64,000 nucleotides of DNA from Streptomyces aidingensis (GTDB lineage Bacteria > Actinomycetota > Actinomycetes > Streptomycetales > Streptomycetaceae), in NCBI RefSeq assembly GCF_900112355.1, contig NZ_FOLM01000009.1:62001-126000 (forward strand), written 5' to 3'. A program made the translations under genes and the position numbers. Below the pieces are notes generated by a model. It had not been told where the DNA came from, did no database searches, and saw only the letters and a program-made list of their open reading frames with translations. Positions 8,042 to 16,090 of the stretch are shown here, piece after piece (position 1 is the stretch's first letter; every line of letters begins with the position of its first letter).

Positions 8042-9539
8042 GGAGACGCTCCTCTGCTTGCCGCCAGCGGTGTCCGTGGTCGCGCACCGGCTCATGGTGC
8101 CGCAGCGGCTGGGCGGTGCGCAGCAGCCCGCGCAGCCCGGCGAGTCCGCCGGAGACCGCGCCCGCCGCCCGGGCCTGCACCAGCACATTGCCGAACGCCG
8201 CCGCCTCCGCCGGGCCGGCCGTCACCGGCAGCCCGCAGGCGTCCGCGGTCAGCTGGCAGAGCAGCTCGTTGCGCACCCCGCCGCCCACGATGTGCACCGT
8301 GCGCGGACGCGGCCGGGCGGCCAGCCGCACCGCCTCGGCCAGCGTCCGCCGGTGGGCCAGCGCCAGCGAGTCCAGCACGCAGCGCACCGTCTCGGCGGCG
8401 TCCCGCGGCTCCGGCTGCCCGGTGCGGCGGCAGGCCGCCGCGATCCGCTCCGGCATCCGGCCCGGGGCCAGGAACTCCGCGCTGCCCGCGTCCACCACCG
8501 AGCGCAGCGGCTCCGCCCCCGCGGCAGCCGCCAGCAGCGGCTCCAGCTCCGCCGGCCGCCCGGCCGCCGCCCAGGCGCGGCGGCACTCCTCCAGCAGCCA
8601 CAGGCCCATGATGTTGCGCAGATAGCGGACCGTGCCGTCCACGCCCAGCTCATTGGTGAAGTTGGCCCGCCGGCTCTCCTCGCCGAGCACCGGATGGTCC
8701 AGCTCCAGCCCGGCCAGTGACCAGGTGCCGGTGGCGATGTACGCCAGGGTGTCCGGCCCGCCGGCCCCCGCCCCGGCCGCGGCCGGGACGCCGGCCACGG
8801 CCGAGGCGGTGTCGTGCGAGCCGACCGCGGTCACCGGGACCGGGCCGGTCAGCCCGGTCTCCGCCAGCACCTCCGGCAGCAGTTCCCCGGCCGGGTCGCC
8901 GGGGCGGCGCAGCGGCGGGAACAGCGCCAGGTCGATGCCCAGCGCCCGGGCCACCGGCCGGGACCAGTCCCGGGTGCGCGGATCGATCAACTGGGTGGTG
9001 GAGGCGTTGGTCAGCTCGGTGCCGGCCCGCCCGGTCAGCCAGTAGGCGATCAGATCGGGGATCAGCAGCAGCCGCCGGGCCGCCGCGAACTGCGCCCCGC
9101 CGCAGGCGGCGAGCAGCTGGTAGACGGTGTTGAAGGGCAGATGCTGCACTCCCGTCTCGGCGTAGAGCTGTTCCGGCGGCAGCGCGGCGGCGGCCCGGTC
9201 CGCCATGCCCTCGGTGCGGCCGTCCCGGTAGTGCACCGGATTGCCGAGCAGCGCGCCGTCCGCGTCCAGCAGCCCGTAGTCCACCGCCCAGGAGTCGATG
9301 CCGATCCCGTCCAGCCGGCCGGCGGGCACGGCCCGCCGGCCGGCCTCCCGCAGACCGTCCAGCACCCCCCGGTACAGGGCCAGGATGTCCCAGTGCAGGG
9401 TGGCGCCGGTGCGCACCGGGCGGTTGGGGAAACGGTGCACCTCGGTCAGCGACAGCTCCCCGGGCCCGGCCCGGCCGAGCATCACCCGGCCGCTGGTCGC
9501 GCCCAGGTCCACCGCCGCGAAGAAGCGGGCGCCGCTCAT
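8034..9539 (-). CDS. rhaB: L-rhamnulokinase RhaB
   Basis: This 501-aa FGGY-family kinase phosphorylates L-rhamnulose to L-rhamnulose 1-phosphate with ATP. Visible features are the N-terminal phosphate loop VDLGATSGRVMLG (about residues 10-22), the catalytic region DSWAVDYGLLD, the TGTWSLAG adenosine-loop segment around residue 270 and the GGGVRNELLCQLTAD motif in the C-terminal domain. It overlaps the upstream aldolase gene by 4 bp and lutA by 8 bp. Length is normal for RhaB. Confidence 0.93.
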   Translation of the reverse strand: MSGARFFAAVDLGATSGRVMLGRAGPGELSLTEVHRFPNRPVRTGATLHWDILALYRGVLDGLREAGRRAVPAGRLDGIGIDSWAVDYGLLDADGALLGNPVHYRDGRTEGMADRAAAALPPEQLYAETGVQHLPFNTVYQLLAACGGAQFAAARRLLLIPDLIAYWLTGRAGTELTNASTTQLIDPRTRDWSRPVARALGIDLALFPPLRRPGDPAGELLPEVLAETGLTGPVPVTAVGSHDTASAVAGVPAAAGAGAGGPDTLAYIATGTWSLAGLELDHPVLGEESRRANFTNELGVDGTVRYLRNIMGLWLLEECRRAWAAAGRPAELEPLLAAAAGAEPLRSVVDAGSAEFLAPGRMPERIAAACRRTGQPEPRDAAETVRCVLDSLALAHRRTLAEAVRLAARPRPRTVHIVGGGVRNELLCQLTADACGLPVTAGPAEAAAFGNVLVQARAAGAVSGGLAGLRGLLRTAQPLRHHEPVRDHGHRWRQAEERLHG

Positions 9540-11605
9540 CGCAGGAACGCCGCCGCCACCCCGGCGTCCACCGGGATGTGCAGGCCCGTGGTGTGGCTCA
9601 GCTCGCCGCCGGTCAGCGCGAACACCGCGTTCGCCACATGCTCCGGCAGCACCTCGCGCTTGAGCAGGGTGCGCTGGGCGTAGAACTCGCCCAGCTTCTC
9701 CTCCGGCACCCCGTACACCGCGGCCCGCTTGGCGCCCCAGCCGCCGGCGAAGATGCCGGAGCCGCGCACCACCCCGTCCGGGTTGACCCCGTTCACCCGG
9801 ATGCCGTGCTCGCCCAGCTCGGCGGCGAGCAGCCGCACCTGGTGCGCCTGGTCGGCCTTGGCCGCCCCGTAGGCGATGTTGTTCGGGCCGGCGAACACCC
9901 CGTTCTTGGAGGCGATGTAGACGATGTCGCCGCCCATGGCCTGGGCGGTCATCATCCGGGCCGCCTCGCGGGAGACCAGGAACGAGCCGCGCGCCATGAT
10001 GCCGTGCTGGAGGTCCCACTCGGCGGCGGTGGTGTCCAGCAGCGGCTTGGAGATGGAGATGCCCGCGTTGTTGACCACCAGGTCGACACCGCCGAAGGCC
10101 AGCGCGGCGGCCTCGAAGGCGGCCCGGATCTGGTCCTCGGAGGTGACGTCCACGGTGACCGCGACCGCCCGGTCCGGGCCGCCCAGCTCCTTGGCCGCCG
10201 CCTCGGCGCGCTGCCCGTCCCGGTCCGCGACCACCACGCAGGCGCCCTCGGCCGCCAGCCGCCGCGCCGTGGCCAGGCCGATGCCGGAGGCCGCGCCGGT
10301 GACCAGGGCGACCCGGGCGGCCAGCGGCCTGGGCGGGGGCATCCGCCGCAGCTTGGCCTCCTCCAGCTCCCAGTACTCGATGCGGAACTTCTCCGACTCC
10401 TCGATGGGGGAGTAGGCCGAGACCGCCTCGGCGCCGCGCATCACATTGATGGCGTTGACATAGAACTCGCCCGCCACCCGGGCGGTCTGCTTGTCCTTGC
10501 CGAAGGAGAACATGCCCACGCCCGGGACCAGCACGATCGCCGGGTCGGCGCCGCGTATCGGCGGGGAGCCGGGTTCGGCGTGCCGCTCGTAGTAGGCCCG
10601 GTACTCCTCGCGGTAGGCGGCGTGCAGCTCCTTCAGCCGCCCGGTGACCTCGGCCAGGGGCGCGTCCGCGGGGAGGTCCAGCACCAGCGGGCGGACCTTG
10701 GTGCGCAGGAAGTGGTCCGGGCAGGAGGTGCCGAGCGCGGCCAGCCGGGGGTGCTCGGCGCGGGAGAGGAAGTCGAGCACGGCGTCGGCGTCGGTGAAGT
10801 GCCCCACCTGCGGGCGGTCGGTGGAGGCCAGGCCGCGGATCAGCGGGGCCAGTTCGGCGGCCCGGGCGCGGCGGTCGGCGGCGGGCAGCGGCTCCCGGCC
10901 GGGCAGCACCGGGCCGAAGGGCTCGGGCCGGCCGCGCTCGGCCAGGAACTGTTCCGCGGTGCGGATGATGTGCAGCGAGTTGGCCTCGCACTCGTCGCTG
11001 GTATCGCCCCAGGCGGTGATGCCGTGGCCGCCCAGGATGCAGCCGATCGCCCGCGGGTTGTCCCGCTTGACGGCGGCGATGTCCAGGCCGAGCTGGAAGC
11101 CGGGGCGGCGCCAGGGCACCCAGACGACGGTGTCGCCGAAGCACTCGCGGGTCAGCGCCTCGCCGTCGGCGGCGCAGGCCAGCGCGATGCCGGAGTCGGG
11201 ATGCAGGTGGTCGACATGGGGCGCCTCCACCAGGCCGTGCATGGCGGTGTCGATGGAGGGGGCGGCGCCGCCCTTGCCGTGCAGGCAGTAGTCGAAGGCC
11301 GCGACCATCTCGTCCTCGCGCTCCACGCCCGGGTAGACGCCGGTCAGGGCGCGCAGCCGGTCCAGGCGCAGCACGGCCAGGCCGGCGGCCTTGAGGGTGC
11401 CCAGGTCGCCGCCGGAGCCCTTGACCCACATCAGCTCGGTGTCCCGGCCGGTCACCGGGTCGGGGACGGTGCCCTTGGCGGAGGCGTTGCCGCCGGCGTA
11501 GTTGGTGTTCCTGGGGTCGGAGCCCAGCCGGTGGGAGCGGTCCAGCAGTTCCGTCACCGGGCCGGGCAGTTCGCCCCCCGGACGGTCTGCCGTGGCGTCG
11601 GTCAT
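9536..11605 (-). CDS. Bifunctional rhamnulose-1-phosphate aldolase / lactaldehyde dehydrogenase
   Basis: This 689-aa fusion has two parts. Residues 1 to about 420 are a class II aldolase domain with the zinc-binding HVDHLH (His about 130, 133, 135). From about 430 there is a short-chain dehydrogenase domain with the nucleotide loop TGAASGIG and a YGAAK catalytic Tyr/Lys near 580. The aldolase half splits L-rhamnulose 1-phosphate into DHAP and L-lactaldehyde; the SDR half should oxidise L-lactaldehyde to L-lactate, which feeds the adjacent lut genes. ATG 11605 is chosen because AAGGA lies 8 nt upstream; ATG 11614 would sit directly on that site. The pairing of functions is known for this fused family; direct channelling is inference. 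Confidence 0.93.
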   Translation of the reverse strand: MTDATADRPGGELPGPVTELLDRSHRLGSDPRNTNYAGGNASAKGTVPDPVTGRDTELMWVKGSGGDLGTLKAAGLAVLRLDRLRALTGVYPGVEREDEMVAAFDYCLHGKGGAAPSIDTAMHGLVEAPHVDHLHPDSGIALACAADGEALTRECFGDTVVWVPWRRPGFQLGLDIAAVKRDNPRAIGCILGGHGITAWGDTSDECEANSLHIIRTAEQFLAERGRPEPFGPVLPGREPLPAADRRARAAELAPLIRGLASTDRPQVGHFTDADAVLDFLSRAEHPRLAALGTSCPDHFLRTKVRPLVLDLPADAPLAEVTGRLKELHAAYREEYRAYYERHAEPGSPPIRGADPAIVLVPGVGMFSFGKDKQTARVAGEFYVNAINVMRGAEAVSAYSPIEESEKFRIEYWELEEAKLRRMPPPRPLAARVALVTGAASGIGLATARRLAAEGACVVVADRDGQRAEAAAKELGGPDRAVAVTVDVTSEDQIRAAFEAAALAFGGVDLVVNNAGISISKPLLDTTAAEWDLQHGIMARGSFLVSREAARMMTAQAMGGDIVYIASKNGVFAGPNNIAYGAAKADQAHQVRLLAAELGEHGIRVNGVNPDGVVRGSGIFAGGWGAKRAAVYGVPEEKLGEFYAQRTLLKREVLPEHVANAVFALTGGELSHTTGLHIPVDAGVAAAFLR

Positions 11606-11621
11606 GATCTTCATCCTTCGC

Positions 11622-11661
11622 TGCGGTGTGATGCGGTGTGATGCGGTGCGGTGCGGTGCGT
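11622..11661 (-). repeat. Short tandem repeat in the rhaI-aldolase spacer
   Basis: On the plus strand the unit TGCGGTGTGA occurs twice in a row and then decays into four GTGCG-type five-base units. It lies immediately upstream of the aldolase ribosome binding site, in the untranslated spacer of the operon. No function is evident; slippage could alter the spacer length. Confidence 0.6.
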
Positions 11662-11692
11662 GGCCCGCGGCCGGCGGGCGGTCTCGCCCGGA

Positions 11693-11716
11693 CCGGCCCG
11701 CCCCGGGGCGGGCCGG
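11693..11716. terminator. 24-bp perfect palindrome, possible intercistronic attenuator
   Basis: Bases 11693-11716 are a perfect 24-bp palindrome centred on CCCCGGGG and built from CCGGCCCG half-sites. It lies in the 152-bp spacer between rhaI and the aldolase gene. As RNA it would form a stable hairpin that could stop part of the transcripts or protect the rhaI message. No second promoter is obvious in the spacer, so full termination would silence the downstream genes; partial attenuation is the more likely reading. Confidence 0.5.
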
Positions 11717-11757
11717 CCGCCTCGCGGCGGGGCCGTCGCTGCGGGCCGGCGGAGCCG

Positions 11758-12918
11758 CTACGCGCCCCAGCCGGCCTGCCGGCCGCCCCGGCGGGATTCG
11801 GCGATCCGCTCGCCCCAGCCGGAGCGGTGGTACGCGGCGACCGGATCGGCGTCCAGTCCCATCTCCTCGCGCACCTCGGCCAGCAGCGGCCGGACATCGG
11901 TGTTGAAGGCGTCCATCAGGACCGCGTTGGACCCCAGCACATCGCCGTCCGCCTGGGCCTTGGCCAGCGCCTCCCGGTCCACCAGCAGGGCCTTGGCGGT
12001 GGCCTCCTGCACGTTCATCACCGAGCGGATGATGGCCGGGATCTTCGGCTCGATGTTGTGGCACTGGTCGAGCATGAAGGCGACCTGCGGGCCGTAGCCG
12101 CCGCCCGCCACCACCTCGTACATGATGCGGAAGAGCTGGAACGGGTCGGCCGCGCCCACCATCAGGTCGTCGTCCGCGTAGAAGCGGGAGTTGAAGTCGA
12201 AGCCGCCGAGCTTTCCCTCGCGGAGCAGCAGCGCCACGATGAACTCGATGTTGGTGCCCGGGGCGTGGTGGCCGGTGTCCACCACCACCTGGGCCTGCGG
12301 GCCGAGCCGCAGGCAGTGCGCGTAGGCGGTGCCCCAGTCCGGCACGTCGGTGGTGTAGAAGGCGGGCTCGAAGAACTTGTACTCCAGCAGCATCCGCTGG
12401 TCCTCGCCGAGCCGCGCGCGGACCGCCTCCAGCGCCTCGGCCAGCCGGTCCTGACGGGCCCGGATGTCGTCCTGGCCGGGGTAGTTGGTGCCGTCGGCGA
12501 ACCACAGCTTGAGGTCGCGGGAGCCGGTGGCGTCCATGATGTCGACGCACTCCAGCAGATGGTCCAGGGCCTTGCGGCGCACCGCCGGGTCCGGGTTGCA
12601 GACGCTGCCCAGTCTGTAGTCGTCCTCCTGGAAGACGTTGGCGTTGATGGCGCCGAGCCGCACCCCGTGGTCCTCGGCGAACCGCGCCAGGGCGGCGTAG
12701 TCGTCGGTGCGGTCCCACGGGATGTGCAGGGCGACCGTGGGCGCCACCCCGGTGTGGCGGTGGACCTGGGCGGCGTCCTCCAGCTTCTCCTGCGGGCTGC
12801 GCGGCACTCCGGGCTGCGCGAAGACCTTGAAGCGGGTGCCGGAGTTCCCGTAGGCCCACGAAGGCGTCTCGATGGCCTGTGCGGCCAGGGCCGCCTTCAC
12901 GGCGGAGATGGCGGTCAT
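11758..12918 (-). CDS. rhaI: L-rhamnose isomerase, RhaI type
   Basis: The 386-aa TIM-barrel isomerase converts L-rhamnose to L-rhamnulose. Family features include LHIPWDRTDDY, AINANVFQEDDYRLGS, the metal-binding region LLEYKFFEPAFYTTDVPDWG, VDTGHHAPGTNIEF and GGFDFNSRFYADDDLMVGAADPFQLFRI. It matches the RhaI/xylose-isomerase-like group found in actinomycetes rather than enterobacterial RhaA. ATG 12918 is preferred; ATG 12972 would lie at or upstream of the predicted transcription start. It is the first gene of the minus-strand operon and is preceded by a promoter and LacI-type operator. Confidence 0.94.
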   Translation of the reverse strand: MTAISAVKAALAAQAIETPSWAYGNSGTRFKVFAQPGVPRSPQEKLEDAAQVHRHTGVAPTVALHIPWDRTDDYAALARFAEDHGVRLGAINANVFQEDDYRLGSVCNPDPAVRRKALDHLLECVDIMDATGSRDLKLWFADGTNYPGQDDIRARQDRLAEALEAVRARLGEDQRMLLEYKFFEPAFYTTDVPDWGTAYAHCLRLGPQAQVVVDTGHHAPGTNIEFIVALLLREGKLGGFDFNSRFYADDDLMVGAADPFQLFRIMYEVVAGGGYGPQVAFMLDQCHNIEPKIPAIIRSVMNVQEATAKALLVDREALAKAQADGDVLGSNAVLMDAFNTDVRPLLAEVREEMGLDADPVAAYHRSGWGERIAESRRGGRQAGWGA

Positions 12919-12952
12919 GCTGATCAGCGCTCCCGAGTGCTGAAGGCCCGTA

Positions 12953-12964
12953 TGAATCGTTTCA
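12953..12964 (-). promoter_or_regulatory. LacI-type operator in the rhaI leader
   Basis: TGAATCGTTTCA is near-perfectly symmetric (TGAA..CG..TTCA), of the kind bound by LacI/GalR repressors. It starts about 11 bp downstream of the predicted rhaI -10 box and mirrors the site at 13125-13136 in front of rhaM. The LacI-family gene at 13585-14607 is the obvious candidate binder. Confidence 0.72.
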
Positions 12965-12974
12965 CTAACCATGG

Positions 12975-13004
12975 ACGCTATGGGGGACCGGGGAGCCCTG
13001 TCAA
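12975..13004 (-). promoter_or_regulatory. rhaI operon promoter
   Basis: On the minus strand, -35 TTGACA (13004-12999) and -10 TAGCGT (12980-12975) are separated by 18 bp. The layout is the mirror image of the rhaM promoter, which supports both. Transcription would begin near 12968, just upstream of the operator. Confidence 0.68.
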
Positions 13005-13083
13005 GACGCCGGACCTGCTCCGCCGTGCCCGCCGCGGACCCGCGCCGACCCGCCCGCCACCGGCGATGACCAGCCACCTCGTC

Positions 13084-13113
13084 TTGACTGGTGCCCCGCC
13101 CCGGCGCTAGCTT
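13084..13113 (+). promoter_or_regulatory. rhaM promoter
   Basis: -35 TTGACT (13084-13089), an 18-bp spacer and -10 TAGCTT (13108-13113). The operator at 13125-13136 begins 12 bp after the -10 box, so a bound repressor would block initiation or early elongation. Confidence 0.66.
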
Positions 13114-13124
13114 GCCGCTGCCAG

Positions 13125-13136
13125 TGAAACCTTTCA
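13125..13136 (+). promoter_or_regulatory. LacI-type operator upstream of rhaM
   Basis: TGAAACCTTTCA shares the TGAA-N4-TTCA frame with the rhaI operator and sits 16 bp before the rhaM start. Two similar sites at mirrored positions across a divergent promoter region are strong circumstantial evidence for one regulator. Confidence 0.72.
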
Positions 13137-13152
13137 TGAGGGGCGGCGCGCC

Positions 13153-13473
13153 GTGCAGCGGGTCTGTTTTCTGCTGAAGGTCCGGAAAGACCGGCTGGAG
13201 GAATACCGGGAACGGCACGCCGCGGTGTGGCCGGAAATGCTCCGGGCGCTCACCGAGGCCGGCTGGCACAACTACTCACTGTTTCTGCGGGAGGACGGCC
13301 TGCTGGTCGGCTATCTGGAGACCGAGGACTTCGCCGCGGCGCAGCGGGCCATGGCCGCGACCGAGGTGAACGCCCGCTGGCAGGCGGAGATGGCGGAGTT
13401 CTTCGAGGCACTGGACGGAGCCGCCCCGGACGAGGCCATGAAGCCGCTGACCGAGGTCTTCCATCTGCCCTGA
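13153..13473 (+). CDS. rhaM: L-rhamnose mutarotase RhaM
   Basis: The 106-aa protein is a complete RhaM/YiiL, which interconverts alpha and beta anomers of L-rhamnose and supplies the isomerase with its preferred form. Characteristic segments are MQRVCFLLKVRKDRLEEY, the HAAVWPEM helix with the catalytic His, and AGWHNYSLFLREDGLLVGY with the following conserved Trp/Tyr residues. GTG 13153 is preceded by GAGGGGCGG. It stands alone on the plus strand, divergent from rhaI and followed by the LacI regulator gene. Confidence 0.93.
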   Translation: MQRVCFLLKVRKDRLEEYRERHAAVWPEMLRALTEAGWHNYSLFLREDGLLVGYLETEDFAAAQRAMAATEVNARWQAEMAEFFEALDGAAPDEAMKPLTEVFHLP

Positions 13474-13584
13474 CCCGTGGCCCGCCGCGGAGCGGTGTTG
13501 CGCCGCCGCGGCGGCCATACCATGTCCCGGGCGGTGGACGGACAAACGGGCGGACTTGCGGTGAAGGCGAACGGGGCACAGGAC

Positions 13585-14607
13585 ATGGCGCGCACGGTGG
13601 GCATCAAGGAAGTGGCGAGACGGGCCGGGGTATCGGTGGGCACCGTCTCGAACGTGATCAACCGCCCCCACATGGTGGCCGAGGAGACCCGGCAGCGGGT
13701 GCGCGCCGTCATAAGCGAGCTGGGCTATGTGCGCAGCGAGTCCGCCCGCCAGCTCCGGGCCGGCCAGAGCCGGATCATCGCCCTGCTGGTGCTGGACATG
13801 GCCAACCCCTTCTTCGCCGACCTGGCCAAGGGCGCAGAACGGGTGGCCCGGGACTCGGGGCTCGGCGTCATGGTCTGCAACAGCGCCCAGAGCAGCTCGG
13901 AGGAGTCGGACTATCTCTCGCTCTTCGCCGAGCAGCGGGTGCGCGGGGTGCTGATCACCCCCGCCGACATGTCGGGCCGCAACCTCTCGGAATTCGGGCG
14001 CCACGGCATCCCCTTCGTCTTCGTGGACCGGGTGCTGCCCAGCGCCGAGGGCTGCTCGGTCTCGGTGGACGACATCAAGGGCGGCACCCTGGCGGCGCGG
14101 CATCTGCTCGCCCAGGGCCACCGCGACCTGGTGTACGTCAGCGGGCCGATGTCGCTCAAGCAGTGCCAGGACCGGCGGGACGGCGCCCTGGCCGCGCTGG
14201 CCGAGGCCGGTCTGGGACCCCAGGCGCTGCGCCATGTGGAGGCCCAGCGGCTGGACGTGCCGGCCGGGCGCGACGCCGGCGCCCGGCTGCTGGGCATGTC
14301 GCCCCGCCCGACCGCCGTGTTCTGCGCCAACGACCTGCTGGCCCTGGGCGTCCTCCAGGCGCTCTTCTCCGCCGGGGTCCGGGTCCCCGCCGACACCGCG
14401 CTGGTCGGCTACGACGACATCGAATTCGCCTCGGCCGCCGCCGTGCCCCTGACCTCGGTGCGGCAGCCGGCGGTGCGGATGGGCCGGGAAGCCGCGGAAC
14501 TGCTGCTGGAGGAGACCGGCGAGGCCGCCGGCCGCCATGTCCACCAGCGCATCGTGCTCGAACCGGAACTGATCGTCCGCGACTCCAGCCTCTCCCCGCG
14601 CACCTGA
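13585..14607 (+). CDS. LacI-family transcriptional regulator, likely repressor of rhamnose genes
   Basis: A helix-turn-helix lies at about residues 4-25 (VGIKEVARRAGVSVGTVSNVIN), followed by the periplasmic-binding-protein-like effector domain (VLDMANPFFADLAKGAERVA to VRQPAVRMGREAAELLL). Total length of 340 aa is normal. ATG 13585 is chosen to begin just before the HTH; GTG 13561 is an in-frame alternative and the frame is open from 13477. Its position beside rhaM and the two TGAA-N4-TTCA operators suggests it represses both rhamnose transcripts, with rhamnose or a pathway intermediate as inducer (inferred). Confidence 0.88.
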   Translation: MARTVGIKEVARRAGVSVGTVSNVINRPHMVAEETRQRVRAVISELGYVRSESARQLRAGQSRIIALLVLDMANPFFADLAKGAERVARDSGLGVMVCNSAQSSSEESDYLSLFAEQRVRGVLITPADMSGRNLSEFGRHGIPFVFVDRVLPSAEGCSVSVDDIKGGTLAARHLLAQGHRDLVYVSGPMSLKQCQDRRDGALAALAEAGLGPQALRHVEAQRLDVPAGRDAGARLLGMSPRPTAVFCANDLLALGVLQALFSAGVRVPADTALVGYDDIEFASAAAVPLTSVRQPAVRMGREAAELLLEETGEAAGRHVHQRIVLEPELIVRDSSLSPRT

Positions 14608-14613
14608 CCCGGG

Positions 14614-14635
14614 GCGGGCTGCCGGGGCGGCCCGC
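14614..14635 (+). terminator. Hairpin after the LacI-family gene
   Basis: GCGGGCTGC at 14614-14622 can pair with GCGGCCCGC at 14627-14635 (one U-G pair) around a four-base loop. It begins 7 bp after the regulator stop codon. Confidence 0.5.
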
Positions 14636-14746
14636 GCCTGCCCTACCGTGGGCGGCGGCGCGCGGTTCCGCACCCCGGGACGCGCCATCGCCCCCGTTCC
14701 CGTCACCTCCCGTGTCCCGCGCCGGTCCGCCCGAGGGGTCCCGCCC

Positions 14747-15997
14747 GTGCTCCGTCCCTATCTGCTGCCCGTCGAAACCGCCCTGTGGCTGTTCCCGGTC
14801 GTCGCCGCACTGGTCCTGGTGCCCGCGGCGGTGCGCGGCTACCGCAGCCGCGGGCGGGCCGGCGGCTGGTCGGCCCTGGTCGGCTACAGCTTCGTCTTCT
14901 ACCTGCTGGCCGCCTTCCTCCAGACGGTCGTCCCGCTGCCGCGGGAGTCCGAAGGACTGTGCGGCGCCATGCGCTACGCGGCCGGCCCGCAGCTCGAACC
15001 GCTGGAGTTCGTCCGCGCGGTGTCCGAGGCGGGCGGCGGCTCCTGGGCACCGGGCGGCCTGGTCGGCCTGCTGCCGTTCTGGACCACCCTGCTGAACTTC
15101 GTCCTGCTGCTGCCGCTCGGCGTCTATCTGCGCTACTACCTGCGCCAGGGCCCGGCCGCCGCCACCGTGCTCGCCTTCGGCACCTCGCTGTTCTTCGAGA
15201 CCACGCAGTACACCGGCCTGTGGTACACCTACCCCTGCCCCTACCGGCAGTTCAACGTGGACGACCTGCTGCTCAACACGCTGGGCGCGGTCCTCGGCTG
15301 GCTGCTCGCCGGACCGCTGGGCAGGCTGCTGCCCCGCCACGACCCGGACCGGGAACGCGCCCGGTACGGGCCCCGGGTCACCCTGCCGCGCCGGGCGCTC
15401 GCCCACGGCGCCGATCTGGCGGGCTGGCTGATCGCCTGGACCCTGGCCACCGGCCTGCTGTCGGTGGGCGCCGAATGGGCCACCGGGCGTCGGCACGCCA
15501 TCCTGCTGGGCACCGCCCTGGCCGTGCTGTGGTTCTGGCTGCTCCCCCTGGCCTGGGGCGCCACCCCGGGCCAGCGCGCGGTGCTGCTGAAGGTGGCCCG
15601 GCCCGACGGCCGGCGCGCCGGGCCGGTCCGGCTGACCGCCCGCCAGGTGCTGACCCATGCGCCGCTCGGCCTGGGCTGGGCGCTGCTGGCCGTCCGCACC
15701 GGCGTGCTGCCGTCCCCCGGCGGCACCGCGGAAACGCTGCTGTGGTGGGCGACGGGGGCGGCGGCGCTGCTGGCCTGGGTCTGGTCCCCGCTCGCGGTGC
15801 TGTGGCGCCGCGACGGCCGGGCGCCCGCCGAACGGTGGACCGGCACGGCGGTCCTGGCCACCCCGAACCGCCGCGAGCGCCGCCGCCTGCGGGCCCGGAA
15901 ACGGGACCGGGACGGCGCACCGGACCACGAACCGGGCCGGGGGCGGGACGCCGGGCCCGGCCGGACCGCTGTCGAAGCGGCTCGACGGCCCGCGTGA
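14747..15997 (+). CDS. VanZ-like and RDD-like membrane protein fusion
   Basis: The 416-aa polytopic membrane protein has a VanZ-type N-terminal region: ETALWLFPVVAALVLVPAAVRGY, then a hydrophobic segment with FWTTLLNFVLLLPLGVYLRYY, FFETTQYTGLW and FNVDDLLLNTLGAVLGW. From about residue 220 comes a separate hydrophobic region with the RDD hallmark TPGQRAVLLKV and several further membrane spans. The C-terminal 60 residues are charged and Arg-rich, likely cytoplasmic. VanZ proteins can confer low-level teicoplanin or lipoglycopeptide resistance, but most chromosomal homologues are uncharacterised. GTG 14747 has GAGGGG about 8 nt upstream. The VanZ plus RDD order recurs in actinomycetes. Confidence 0.82.
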   Translation: MLRPYLLPVETALWLFPVVAALVLVPAAVRGYRSRGRAGGWSALVGYSFVFYLLAAFLQTVVPLPRESEGLCGAMRYAAGPQLEPLEFVRAVSEAGGGSWAPGGLVGLLPFWTTLLNFVLLLPLGVYLRYYLRQGPAAATVLAFGTSLFFETTQYTGLWYTYPCPYRQFNVDDLLLNTLGAVLGWLLAGPLGRLLPRHDPDRERARYGPRVTLPRRALAHGADLAGWLIAWTLATGLLSVGAEWATGRRHAILLGTALAVLWFWLLPLAWGATPGQRAVLLKVARPDGRRAGPVRLTARQVLTHAPLGLGWALLAVRTGVLPSPGGTAETLLWWATGAAALLAWVWSPLAVLWRRDGRAPAERWTGTAVLATPNRRERRRLRARKRDRDGAPDHEPGRGRDAGPGRTAVEAARRPA

Positions 15998-16090
15998 CCG
16001 GCCCGTCGCCGTCACCGGCCCGGGCGGCGCCGGCCGGCCCAGGGGACGCCCGGGCGAGCGGACGGCCCCGCCGGCCCCTCGCCCCAATCC

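Noticed and set aside
8034..11897. A single 1287-codon open frame spanning rhaB and the aldolase region
   Set aside because: It is an extension of the rhaB frame through the next gene in a high-GC genome. rhaB begins at 9539, where a 4-bp overlap and the FGGY start fit; the rest is out of frame with the aldolase protein.
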